DNA from: JBKEDH01 sp047975295
GTDB lineage: Bacteria; Bacteroidota; Bacteroidia; Flavobacteriales; Flavobacteriaceae
Direction of reading: 5' to 3'
Assembly: GCA_047975295.1 (NCBI GenBank)
Contig: JBKEDH010000046.1
Span: 1 to 22,158 of the forward strand
DNA length: 22,158 bases
The position numbers were made by a program, and so were the translations under genes. Of this stretch, positions 7,499 to 14,820 are shown one piece after another. Position 1 is the first letter of the stretch, and the number at the start of each line of letters is the position of its first letter. The notes beneath the pieces are model-generated. The model was given only the letters and a program-made list of their open reading frames with translations. It was not told the origin of the DNA and made no database searches.

Positions 7499-7506
7499 TA
7501 GATTTG
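7499..7506 (+). promoter_or_regulatory. -7 box (TAGATTTG) of the TauE exporter gene
   Basis: Full match to TAnnTTTG, 20 nt before the ATG at 7527. The -33 region is occupied by the operator instead of a TTG, as expected for an activator-dependent promoter. Confidence 0.6.
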
Positions 7507-7526
7507 CAGCGTAAACCAAATTCATA

Positions 7527-8318
7527 ATGTTCGCAGATGTTTTAGGTTATATTGGTGCTTTGCTTATAGGTGTTATTCTTGGACTTATGGGTGGTGGCGG
7601 TTCTATTTTAACTGTACCGTTATTGGTATATCTTTTAGGATACAATCCGGTTATAGCTACAGCGTATTCACTATTTATTGTAGGTACATCTTCGGTTGTA
7701 GGTGTAATACAAAAACATAGGGAAAAATTAGTCGATTTTAAAATGGGGATAGCTTTTACATTTCCATCTTTTGTTGCCGTTTATGTTTCCCGAAGGTTTA
7801 TGGTACCCAATATTCCGGACAACATACTAAAGTTTAATGGTTACACCCTAACCAAAGAAATGGTTATTATGGTATTTTTTGCCATCGTGATGCTTATTGC
7901 CGCAACATCAATGATTAAAACAAAAAGAAATACAAATAAACACTTTGTTAAACAACCATATTACAAAACATTTACCCAAGGTTTGGTTATCGGAACCATT
8001 ACCGGCTTAATAGGTGCCGGTGGTGGTTTTTTATATGTTCCGGCATTAGTACTTTGGGCCGGACTACCCATGAAAAAAGCCATAGGCACATCCTTGGTTA
8101 TTGTGTCAACAAATTCAATTATAGGTTTTACAGGCGATTTGCACAGCTTAAATATAGATTGGATATTTCTTTTATCCTTTTCGGCTTTAACCATAATCGG
8201 TATTATAGTGGGCGATTATTTATCAAAATACATTTCCGGAAAAAAGCTAAAAAAAGGATTTGGATGGCTTATTCTATTCATGGCCATTTATATCCTCATT
8301 GAGGAAACAACCCTATAA
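7527..8318 (+). CDS. TSUP / TauE-SafE family sulfite or organosulfonate exporter
   Basis: 263 aa, almost wholly hydrophobic, with about eight membrane segments. The family's internal duplication is easy to see. Repeat 1 is GLMGGGGSILTVPLLV (19-34), followed by ATAYSLFIVGTSS. Repeat 2 is GLIGAGGGFLYVPALV (160-175), followed by AIGTSLVIVSTNS. TSUP proteins move sulfur-containing anions across the inner membrane. Next to a persulfide dioxygenase the most likely cargo is sulfite or thiosulfate, leaving the cell; this is inference. In Staphylococcus aureus a tauE gene also sits beside cstB. The gene has its own operator and promoter and ends 2 nt before the operator of the next gene. Confidence 0.9.
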   Translation: MFADVLGYIGALLIGVILGLMGGGGSILTVPLLVYLLGYNPVIATAYSLFIVGTSSVVGVIQKHREKLVDFKMGIAFTFPSFVAVYVSRRFMVPNIPDNILKFNGYTLTKEMVIMVFFAIVMLIAATSMIKTKRNTNKHFVKQPYYKTFTQGLVIGTITGLIGAGGGFLYVPALVLWAGLPMKKAIGTSLVIVSTNSIIGFTGDLHSLNIDWIFLLSFSALTIIGIIVGDYLSKYISGKKLKKGFGWLILFMAIYILIEETTL

Positions 8319-8320
8319 TA

Positions 8321-8336
8321 TGTAACCTGTGTTACT
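8321..8336. promoter_or_regulatory. Crp/Fnr-type operator upstream of the persulfide dioxygenase
   Basis: TGTAAC-CTGT-GTTACT, second copy of the GTAAC-N4-GTTAC repeat, with one outer mismatch. Its centre is 28.5 nt before the first T of a TATTTTTA box at 8357, within one base of the spacing at the first copy. It begins 2 nt after the exporter stop codon, so the dioxygenase can be switched on separately as well as by read-through. Confidence 0.7.
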
Positions 8337-8356
8337 AACAAGCCTTAAAAATAGCT

Positions 8357-8364
8357 TATTTTTA
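8357..8364 (+). promoter_or_regulatory. -7-like box (TATTTTTA) of the persulfide dioxygenase gene
   Basis: Matches TAnnTTTG at all fixed positions except the last G. It is supported mainly by its spacing from the operator, which mirrors the exporter promoter, and by lying 23 nt before the ATG. Confidence 0.45.
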
Positions 8365-8387
8365 CAATATTAAATTTTAGTTTGATT

Positions 8388-9782
8388 ATGAAGATAGAAC
8401 AAATATATACAGGATGTTTGGCCCAAGGCGCTTATTATATTGAAAGCAATGGCGAAGTAGCCATTATAGATCCTTTAAGAGAAGTATCGCCTTATATAAA
8501 AAAGGCCAAAGCCAATAATGCTAACATAAAATATATTTTCGAGACCCATTTCCATGCCGATTTTGTTAGCGGACATGTTACACTTTCCAAATTGACAAAA
8601 GCACCCATTATTTTTGGCCCGACAGCAACACCCGATTTTAAAGCTACCATAGCCACCGACGGACAGGTTTTTCCTTTAGGGGATATCACCTTAACCATAC
8701 TGCATACTCCCGGACATACCTTGGAAAGCATTTCGCTTTTACTTAAAGATGAAAATGGAATTGACCATGCCCTATTTAGCGGAGATACTCTTTTTTTAGG
8801 TGATGTTGGCCGCCCCGATCTGGCCCAAAAAGCAACAAATATGACACAAGAGGAACTAGCCGGTTTACTTTACGATAGTTTACGGAATAAAATTATACCC
8901 TTAGCCGACCAAGTTATTGTCTATCCTGCTCATGGTGCCGGCTCTGCCTGTGGAAAAAATCTAAGCAAGAAAACTATCGGGACCATTGGCGAACAAAAGG
9001 AAACCAATTATGCGCTTCGTGCCAACATGACCAAAGAAGAATTTATAAAAGAAGTAACCAACGGCCTGCAACCGCCACCAAAATACTTTCCGTTAAATGT
9101 AAAATTGAATAAAGAAGGCTACGACGATATCGAGCATATTATCGAACGGGGTGCAAAACCACTTTCACCCCAAGAATTTGAAACCTTAGCAAACAACACT
9201 AATGCCGTAGTACTGGATGTACGCCACCAAAAAGACTTTAGTAACGGACACATTCCGCGTTCTATCTTTATAGGATTGGATGGCGGATTTGCACCATGGG
9301 TCGGTACTCTTATTGCCAATGTAAAACAACCCATCCTTTTGGTAACGCCCCAAGGCCGTGAAGAAGAAACTATTATACGCCTGTCTCGTGTTGGTTTCGA
9401 CAATACTTTAGGCTACTTGAAAGGCGGATTTGAAGCATGGAAACAAAGCGGCCTAGATTACGATACCATTACTTCCATTTCGGCAGAAACATTAAAAAGC
9501 ACGTTAGAAAAAAACAATAATACTGCTATTTTTGATGTACGCAAGGAAGACGAATTCGTATCGGAGCATTTACAAAACGTTTACCATACGCCATTAGACT
9601 ATATTAACGATTATTTACATAAATTTCCAGAAAACGATCCTTTTTATATCCATTGTGCGGGTGGTTACCGCTCAATAATTGCAGCTTCGATATTAAAAAG
9701 CCGAGGTATTCATAACTTAATTGATGTTGCCGGTGGTTTTTCAGCCATTAAAAAAGTAGGAATTCTTAATATAGTATCGTAA
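8388..9782 (+). CDS. CstB-like persulfide dioxygenase - double rhodanese fusion
   Basis: 464 aa from ATG 8388; a TTG two codons upstream is possible but less likely. Residues about 1-235 are an ETHE1-like metallo-beta-lactamase domain with THFHAD (53-58), HTPGHT, SGDTLFLGDVGRPD and PAHGAGSACG. The expected iron ligands are His54, His110 and Asp133. Residues about 255-360 are a rhodanese fold whose active loop reads TPQGREEE with no cysteine, so it is non-catalytic. Residues about 365-460 are an active rhodanese with HCAGGYRS (Cys423). This order is that of S. aureus CstB (about 444 aa), which oxidises persulfides and releases thiosulfate. It lacks the multidomain CstA and quinone reductase partners found in the cst operon. 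Expression is probably activated through the operator just upstream; the gene ends at a terminator shared with nqrF. Confidence 0.92.
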   Translation: MKIEQIYTGCLAQGAYYIESNGEVAIIDPLREVSPYIKKAKANNANIKYIFETHFHADFVSGHVTLSKLTKAPIIFGPTATPDFKATIATDGQVFPLGDITLTILHTPGHTLESISLLLKDENGIDHALFSGDTLFLGDVGRPDLAQKATNMTQEELAGLLYDSLRNKIIPLADQVIVYPAHGAGSACGKNLSKKTIGTIGEQKETNYALRANMTKEEFIKEVTNGLQPPPKYFPLNVKLNKEGYDDIEHIIERGAKPLSPQEFETLANNTNAVVLDVRHQKDFSNGHIPRSIFIGLDGGFAPWVGTLIANVKQPILLVTPQGREEETIIRLSRVGFDNTLGYLKGGFEAWKQSGLDYDTITSISAETLKSTLEKNNNTAIFDVRKEDEFVSEHLQNVYHTPLDYINDYLHKFPENDPFYIHCAGGYRSIIAASILKSRGIHNLIDVAGGFSAIKKVGILNIVS

Positions 9783-9999
9783 AACCGGATATTATCCTAT
9801 AAATCAAACAAGGTACCGTCCTACCTATAAAATCCCGCTTCTTTTATAATACAATAAAAATGATACCCAATTTGCTAAGCTGTTTAAAACCTCCCCTACT
9901 TCTTCAAAACATAGTACAATAAAGGTTATAAGCTAATCTTGCCGTCCGTAAACAATATCCCAGTAAACAACAATTAGACAGCTTTATAAAACAAAAAAA

Positions 10000-10017
10000 C
10001 CGATTTTAAAAAATCGG
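10000..10017. terminator. bidirectional terminator between the dioxygenase gene and nqrF
   Basis: A 7-bp stem CCGATTT/AAATCGG with a 4-nt loop. It is flanked by CTTTTT on the plus side and by seven A on the left, which read as T7 on the minus strand. The two genes converge on it, so it can end both transcripts, more strongly for nqr. The rest of the 265-nt gap (9783-10047) holds no gene or repeat that I can see. Confidence 0.8.
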
Positions 10018-10047
10018 CTTTTTACAATACGTGTTTTTATTTAAATA

Positions 10048-11370
10048 CTACCCACCAAAATCGTCGAAACGAATATTTTCGTCCGGTAGTCCAAAATCCT
10101 GTCCCATCTTTTCTACGGCCTTGTTCATTAACGGAGGGCCACAGAAATAGAGTTCTATATCTTCGGGAGAGTCGTGTTTGCTTAGGTAATTATCGATCAC
10201 ACAATTGTGGATAAACCCAACAAAACCATCGCCTTCTTCATCATTGATATCCTTTTTAACTTTCCAATTATCTTCCGGAAGCGGTTCCGATAGTGCAAGA
10301 TAAAATTTAAAGTTAGGAAAATCTCTTTCTAAGGCTCTAAAGTGTTCCATATAAAACAATTCGCGTTTAGAACGGCCACCATACCAATAAGTTACTTTTC
10401 TACCTGTTTTAAGGGTTTTAAACAAATGATAGAGATGTGAACGCATAGGCGCCATTCCTGCACCACCACCTACATATAGCATTTCGGCATCGCTTTCGTT
10501 AATAAAGAACTCGCCGTAAGGCCCGGAAATAATAACCTTATCGCCCGGTTTTCTAGAAAAAATATAAGATGAGGCCACACCCGGATTTACATCCATCCAT
10601 CCGTTTTTGTTACGGTCCCATGGTGGTGTTGCTATACGTACATTAAGCATAATGTCACGTCCTTCGGCAGGATAAGAAGCCATAGAATAAGCCCGCTCTA
10701 CCGATTCGGTATTTTTCATTACCAAAGGCCATAGGTTAAACTTATCCCACTCGGCCTGAAACTTATCTGGTGTTTCATGTTCTTCGGGATGCGCCGTAAT
10801 ATCGATATCGGCATATTTTATTTCGCAAGTCGGTACTTCAATTTGAATATAGCCTCCTGCCTTGTAATTCATGTCTTCTGGAATACGAACCACAAATTCT
10901 TTAATAAACGATGCCACATTGTAGTTACGTACTACTTCGGCTTCCCATTTTTTAATACCAAATATTTCTTCCGGTATTTCAATTTCCATGTCCTGCTTAA
11001 CTTTAACCTGACATGCCAAACGGGCACCATGTTGTAATTCTTTACGGGTAAAGTGTGGTGTTTCGGTAGGAAGTGCTTCGCCCCCACCAGACATTACGTG
11101 GCATTCACATTGAATACAAGTACCACCGCCACCGCAAGCCGATGGTAAAAATATTTTTTGGTTGCCCAGAGTTGACAATAAACTGCCTCCCGAAGCTACT
11201 TCGATTTCCTTTTCGCCGTTAATTTTTATTTTAACAGGTCCGGAAGGTGACAGTTTTTGTTTTACAAACAACAGTAAGGTTACAAGTAAAAGCGTAACGA
11301 CCAAAAAGGCTATTACTGTCGTTACAATGGTTCCTGATGTGGTTGCTTCTAATAATATCATGTTACTCAA
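10048..11370 (-). CDS. nqrF: Na+-translocating NADH:quinone reductase subunit F
   Basis: 440 aa, the NADH entry subunit of Na+-NQR. One N-terminal membrane helix (about 15-37) is followed by a plant-type 2Fe-2S ferredoxin domain with Cys79, Cys85, Cys88 and Cys120. Next is an FAD domain with RAYSMASYP (226-234), then an NADH domain with GGGAGMAPMRSH (301-312) and CGPP (410-413). The C-terminus ends in the usual FDDFGG. It oxidises NADH and passes electrons through FAD and 2Fe-2S to the NqrD/E cluster. It is the last gene of the operon; its ATG overlaps the nqrE stop by 8 nt (ATGAGTAA), though a second ATG three codons in would also work. No apbE flavin transferase gene follows, so that enzyme must be elsewhere. 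Confidence 0.97.
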   Translation of the reverse strand: MSNMILLEATTSGTIVTTVIAFLVVTLLLVTLLLFVKQKLSPSGPVKIKINGEKEIEVASGGSLLSTLGNQKIFLPSACGGGGTCIQCECHVMSGGGEALPTETPHFTRKELQHGARLACQVKVKQDMEIEIPEEIFGIKKWEAEVVRNYNVASFIKEFVVRIPEDMNYKAGGYIQIEVPTCEIKYADIDITAHPEEHETPDKFQAEWDKFNLWPLVMKNTESVERAYSMASYPAEGRDIMLNVRIATPPWDRNKNGWMDVNPGVASSYIFSRKPGDKVIISGPYGEFFINESDAEMLYVGGGAGMAPMRSHLYHLFKTLKTGRKVTYWYGGRSKRELFYMEHFRALERDFPNFKFYLALSEPLPEDNWKVKKDINDEEGDGFVGFIHNCVIDNYLSKHDSPEDIELYFCGPPLMNKAVEKMGQDFGLPDENIRFDDFGG

Positions 11371-12091
11371 TTACTTTAATGTTATTAGCCAAGTCGGTTT
11401 CTTTTTTATCGTCTTTATCGCTTTGTTTAGATTCGATTTTAGCTGTTTTTTCTTCTTTTTTGGCATCATCGCCTCCGGTTAACATACCACCAAAGCTCAT
11501 AAACCCAATAGCCATTAACCCTGTAATAATAAAGGTTATACCAAGACCTCGTAATGCGGGCGGCACATTGGAGTAGCGTATTTTTTCACGAATGGCAGCA
11601 ATGGCCAATATAGCCAAAAACCATCCTATACCGGAGCCAATACCATAAACGGTTGCCAAGCCAATAGTAGGTATTTCGCGCGATTGCATAAATAACGAAC
11701 CTCCCAATATGGCACAGTTTACGGCAATAAGTGGTAAAAATATACCCAATGAATTGTATAGCGAAGGTGAAAATTTTTCGACTACAATCTCAACCAATTG
11801 TACCATGGTTGCAATGGTTGCAATAAATAAGATAAACGACAGGAAACTTAAATCGTAATCGGCATATTCTGGCCCTAACCATTTCCCCAAGGCTCCCGGT
11901 TGTAAAATATATTGGTCTAGTAACCAGTTTACAGGTACGGTTACGGCAAGTACAAAAATTACTGCTGCACCAAGGCCTACCGCCGTTGAAACTTTTTTAG
12001 ATACCGCAAGGTAAGAGCACATCCCCAAGAACGTGGCAAATACCATGTTATCTATAAATATCGATTTTAAAAATAATTCTAAATGTTCCAT
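11363..12091 (-). CDS. nqrE: Na+-translocating NADH:quinone reductase subunit E (long C-tail)
   Basis: 242 aa. Residues 1-205 align by eye with the normal NqrE of about 200 aa and have six hydrophobic segments. Cys25 and Cys126 sit in the two membrane half-helices and, with the two NqrD cysteines, hold the intramembrane 2Fe-2S centre. Residues about 206-242 are an added tail rich in Lys, Glu and Asp. It is separated from nqrD by 62 nt, the widest gap in the operon, with no promoter box seen there. Confidence 0.96.
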   Translation of the reverse strand: MEHLELFLKSIFIDNMVFATFLGMCSYLAVSKKVSTAVGLGAAVIFVLAVTVPVNWLLDQYILQPGALGKWLGPEYADYDLSFLSFILFIATIATMVQLVEIVVEKFSPSLYNSLGIFLPLIAVNCAILGGSLFMQSREIPTIGLATVYGIGSGIGWFLAILAIAAIREKIRYSNVPPALRGLGITFIITGLMAIGFMSFGGMLTGGDDAKKEEKTAKIESKQSDKDDKKETDLANNIKVIE

Positions 12092-12153
12092 GTTTTTTTA
12101 GCTGTTTGTTGTTAGCTTTTTGATTGGTTTAACTTTAAACTTTCAACTAAATT

Positions 12154-12801
12154 TTAATAATCTTCTATTAAAGCTTTGTTTCGTGTACGTTGCACCCAAA
12201 TAATAATACCCACTACAATAAGGGCCATTGGTGCCAATAGCATAAAGCCATTGTTTTCGTATCCTATGCTGTACAATCCGGTTTTAGCAATAGGATCTCC
12301 CAATACTTTGTATCCCAATAAGGTTCCGGATCCCAATAATTCTCTAAAGAAACCTACAATTACCAATATAACACCATAGCCAAGAGCATTTCCTATACCA
12401 TCTAAAAACGAGCGCCATGGCCCATTTCCAAGAGCAAAGGCTTCAAAGCGTCCCATAATGATACAGTTGGTAATAATAAGTCCGATAAAAGCACCTAACT
12501 CTTTACTTAATTGATAGGAGAAGGCTTTTAATACCTGATCGACTATAATTACCAATGCTGCTACAACGGTAAGCTGTACAATAATTCTTATTTTTGAAGG
12601 AATAATATTTCGAATTAAGGAAATAACTACGTTACCAACACCCAATACAAATATTACAGAAACGGCCATTACAATTGATGCTTTTAACTGTGCCGTAATG
12701 GCCAAAGCCGAACAAATACCCAATACTTGAATGGTAATTGGGTTATCGTCTGCTAAGGGATCTAATATTAATTTCCTGTCTTTTTTAGATAAAAGTGCCA
12801 T
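12154..12801 (-). CDS. nqrD: Na+-translocating NADH:quinone reductase subunit D
   Basis: 215 aa membrane protein, paralogue of NqrE with inverted topology. Cys30 (VLGICSAL) and Cys113 (ITNCIIMGR) are the expected ligands of the NqrD/E 2Fe-2S centre. The segment RFEAFALGNGPWRSFLDGIGNALGY, around 118-142, is typical of the family. Together with NqrE it forms the route by which electrons cross the membrane, coupled to Na+ movement. The gap to nqrC is 3 nt. Confidence 0.97.
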   Translation of the reverse strand: MALLSKKDRKLILDPLADDNPITIQVLGICSALAITAQLKASIVMAVSVIFVLGVGNVVISLIRNIIPSKIRIIVQLTVVAALVIIVDQVLKAFSYQLSKELGAFIGLIITNCIIMGRFEAFALGNGPWRSFLDGIGNALGYGVILVIVGFFRELLGSGTLLGYKVLGDPIAKTGLYSIGYENNGFMLLAPMALIVVGIIIWVQRTRNKALIEDY

Positions 12802-12804
12802 AAA

Positions 12805-13557
12805 TTAATTGTTTTTTAAAGTTTTAAAATAAGGTACGTACAACTTCAAATCGTTTCTAAGCATTGCTGCCACACCATCGCCAGTAATGGTTGCTCCTGC
12901 TATGGCATCGACCTCGTTATCAGTTTTATCGTTATTTAATGGATCGGCATTACTTTTGGAAATATTAATACCCACAAAGTTTCCGGAGTTATCTAGTAAA
13001 TGCTCGCCAATAAAATCGTCCATAAAAAAACGTTCCTTTATGTTAGCTCCAAGTCCTGCTGTTTCACCTTGGTGATCGAAAAAAGCACCTTGTACAACCA
13101 TGTTTTTATCCATAGCAATATAAGCCCAAACAGCATCCCAAAGTCCTTTTCCTCGAATTGGTACGATATAAAATGTTTTCCCTTCTTTTTCTCCAACAAA
13201 AAGAGGCAAACGTCTTTCCTTTCCTTCTTTGGCAGCCGATTGTTCTTTTTTAACATCAATTAAGTAGGCCTCGTTATTTTCTTCAGCCTGCGTACCATTT
13301 GTAATAACCAATTGACGGGTTATGTATTTTGAAAATTCTTCGCCTACTTTGGTATCTTGAATAAAGGCAACACTACTTTCATCATTTTCATTTACGCCCA
13401 TGGCATATAGAATATTCTGCTGTTTTTCTATACGTTTATTTTCATCTATTTTAGGTCTTAATGACGATGCAACAAAGGCCAACAAAGAACCTACCACCAC
13501 AACCATTCCAATAGCAAATAGAATGGTATATGAATTTTTATCTGTTTTCTTTTCCAT
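12805..13557 (-). CDS. nqrC: Na+-translocating NADH:quinone reductase subunit C
   Basis: 250 aa. One N-terminal membrane helix (about 11-31) anchors an FMN-binding domain that faces the periplasm. The covalent flavinylation motif DAIAGATIT is at 217-225, and Thr223 is the expected FMN-phosphoester site. It has the normal GAT form, unlike NqrB in the same operon. HQGETAGLG (162-170) is also typical. FMN attachment needs an ApbE flavin transferase, which is not in the window. Gaps to nqrB and nqrD are 2 and 3 nt. Confidence 0.97.
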   Translation of the reverse strand: MEKKTDKNSYTILFAIGMVVVVGSLLAFVASSLRPKIDENKRIEKQQNILYAMGVNENDESSVAFIQDTKVGEEFSKYITRQLVITNGTQAEENNEAYLIDVKKEQSAAKEGKERRLPLFVGEKEGKTFYIVPIRGKGLWDAVWAYIAMDKNMVVQGAFFDHQGETAGLGANIKERFFMDDFIGEHLLDNSGNFVGINISKSNADPLNNDKTDNEVDAIAGATITGDGVAAMLRNDLKLYVPYFKTLKNN

Positions 13558-13559
13558 CG

Positions 13560-14786
13560 TTAAGCTGTTTTTACTTTTAAACGTTTCATTCTTTTCTTAA
13601 CATTTCCTTGTACCACATAATGGTCTATGGTTGGTGCAAACACATTCATTAGCAAAATGGCTAACATAACGCCTTCGGGATATGCAGGGTTGAACACCCG
13701 TATTAAGATTGAAATAAAGCCTATTAAAAATCCGTAAATCCATTTTCCTTTATTGGTTTGCGATGCCGTTACCGGATCGGTAGCCATAAATACTGTACCA
13801 AAGGCAAAACCACCAATTAAAAGGTGTTCCCAAAATGGCGTATTCATTAATGTAAAAAACTTACTGCTTTCCGGAATGATTCCTGCAGCGGTTATTTGGT
13901 TAAAAACAAGTCCCATTACAATAGCACCAAACACCGAAGACAGCATAATGCGCCAGCTTCCTATTTTTGTAAAGATTAAAAATAGGCCACCCAATACGAT
14001 TAGCAATGTAGATGTTTCGCCTACCGAACCGGGGATAAATCCATTTAACATATCGGCAAACGAATAGCTAACGTGATTTCCCTGAGCCAAGCTTCCCAAA
14101 ATAGTTTCGCCCGAAATGGCATCCAAATTAGCTCCTGATGCGATTTCTTTTGAACGCTCAACAGCTCCGGAAACCCACACTTTGTCTCCCGACATCCAAG
14201 TTGGATATGCAAAAAACAAAAAGGCACGAATGGTAAGCGCAGGATTTAAAATATTCATTCCTGTACCGCCAAACACTTCTTTTCCTATTACCACGCCAAA
14301 AGCAACTGCAACGGCAAGCATCCATAGAGGAATATCGACAGGTACAATTAACGGAACCAACATACCGGTTACCAGATAACCTTCTTCTACCTCATGACCT
14401 TTTAAGGTTGCAAACAAGAACTCGATTCCCAAACCTACACCATAAGACACAATTACAAGGGGGAGTACTTTCCAAAAACCAATACCGAAGTTACTAAGTG
14501 TCCAGAACTCGGCACTAAAAAATCCACCAGTAACGGCTTGAATCTCGCCAATGGCCAAATTATGCTGATAGCCTGTATTAAACATACCAAAAATTAAACA
14601 AGGTACCAAAGCCATGATAACAGTATTCATGGTACGTTTTAAATCATCGGCTGCCTTGATATGAGTACCGCCATGAGTGGTCTCGTTTGGCGTATATAAG
14701 AAAGTATGGAACGCATTAAAGGCTGTTGCCATTTTGGTTCCTTTATACTTTTCTTTTAGTTTATGTAAATTATTTTTTAAACTCAT
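13560..14786 (-). CDS. nqrB: Na+-translocating NADH:quinone reductase subunit B
   Basis: 408 aa with about ten membrane segments. NqrB carries a covalent FMN and riboflavin and makes most of the Na+ and quinone pathway. EEGYLVTGMLVPLIVPVD (134-151) includes the conserved glycines linked to inhibitor and quinone binding. GKEVFGGTGMNILNPALT (168-185) is also typical. The flavinylation site reads LDAISGETI (221-229): SGET where the described NqrB/NqrC consensus is S/T-G-A-T, so Thr228 is the presumed FMN site beside a charged residue. The DNA confirms the Glu codon. It begins 34 nt after nqrA. Confidence 0.97.
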   Translation of the reverse strand: MSLKNNLHKLKEKYKGTKMATAFNAFHTFLYTPNETTHGGTHIKAADDLKRTMNTVIMALVPCLIFGMFNTGYQHNLAIGEIQAVTGGFFSAEFWTLSNFGIGFWKVLPLVIVSYGVGLGIEFLFATLKGHEVEEGYLVTGMLVPLIVPVDIPLWMLAVAVAFGVVIGKEVFGGTGMNILNPALTIRAFLFFAYPTWMSGDKVWVSGAVERSKEIASGANLDAISGETILGSLAQGNHVSYSFADMLNGFIPGSVGETSTLLIVLGGLFLIFTKIGSWRIMLSSVFGAIVMGLVFNQITAAGIIPESSKFFTLMNTPFWEHLLIGGFAFGTVFMATDPVTASQTNKGKWIYGFLIGFISILIRVFNPAYPEGVMLAILLMNVFAPTIDHYVVQGNVKKRMKRLKVKTA

Positions 14787-14820
14787 TTGTTTTTAGAATT
14801 TTTCACTTCAATTAAAGTTA

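Noticed and set aside
8382..8387. TTG start two codons before the dioxygenase ATG
   Set aside because: ATG at 8388 is followed directly by the conserved start of the metallo-beta-lactamase domain; the extra codons add nothing.
12092..12153. 62-nt nqrD-nqrE gap as a possible internal promoter or regulatory RNA
   Set aside because: Only AT-rich sequence with short repeats of the kind common in such spacers; no TAnnTTTG box and no stable hairpin seen.
13038..13259. 73-codon minus-strand frame within nqrC
   Set aside because: It is out of frame with a complete nqrC on the same strand and encodes low-complexity Lys-rich sequence.
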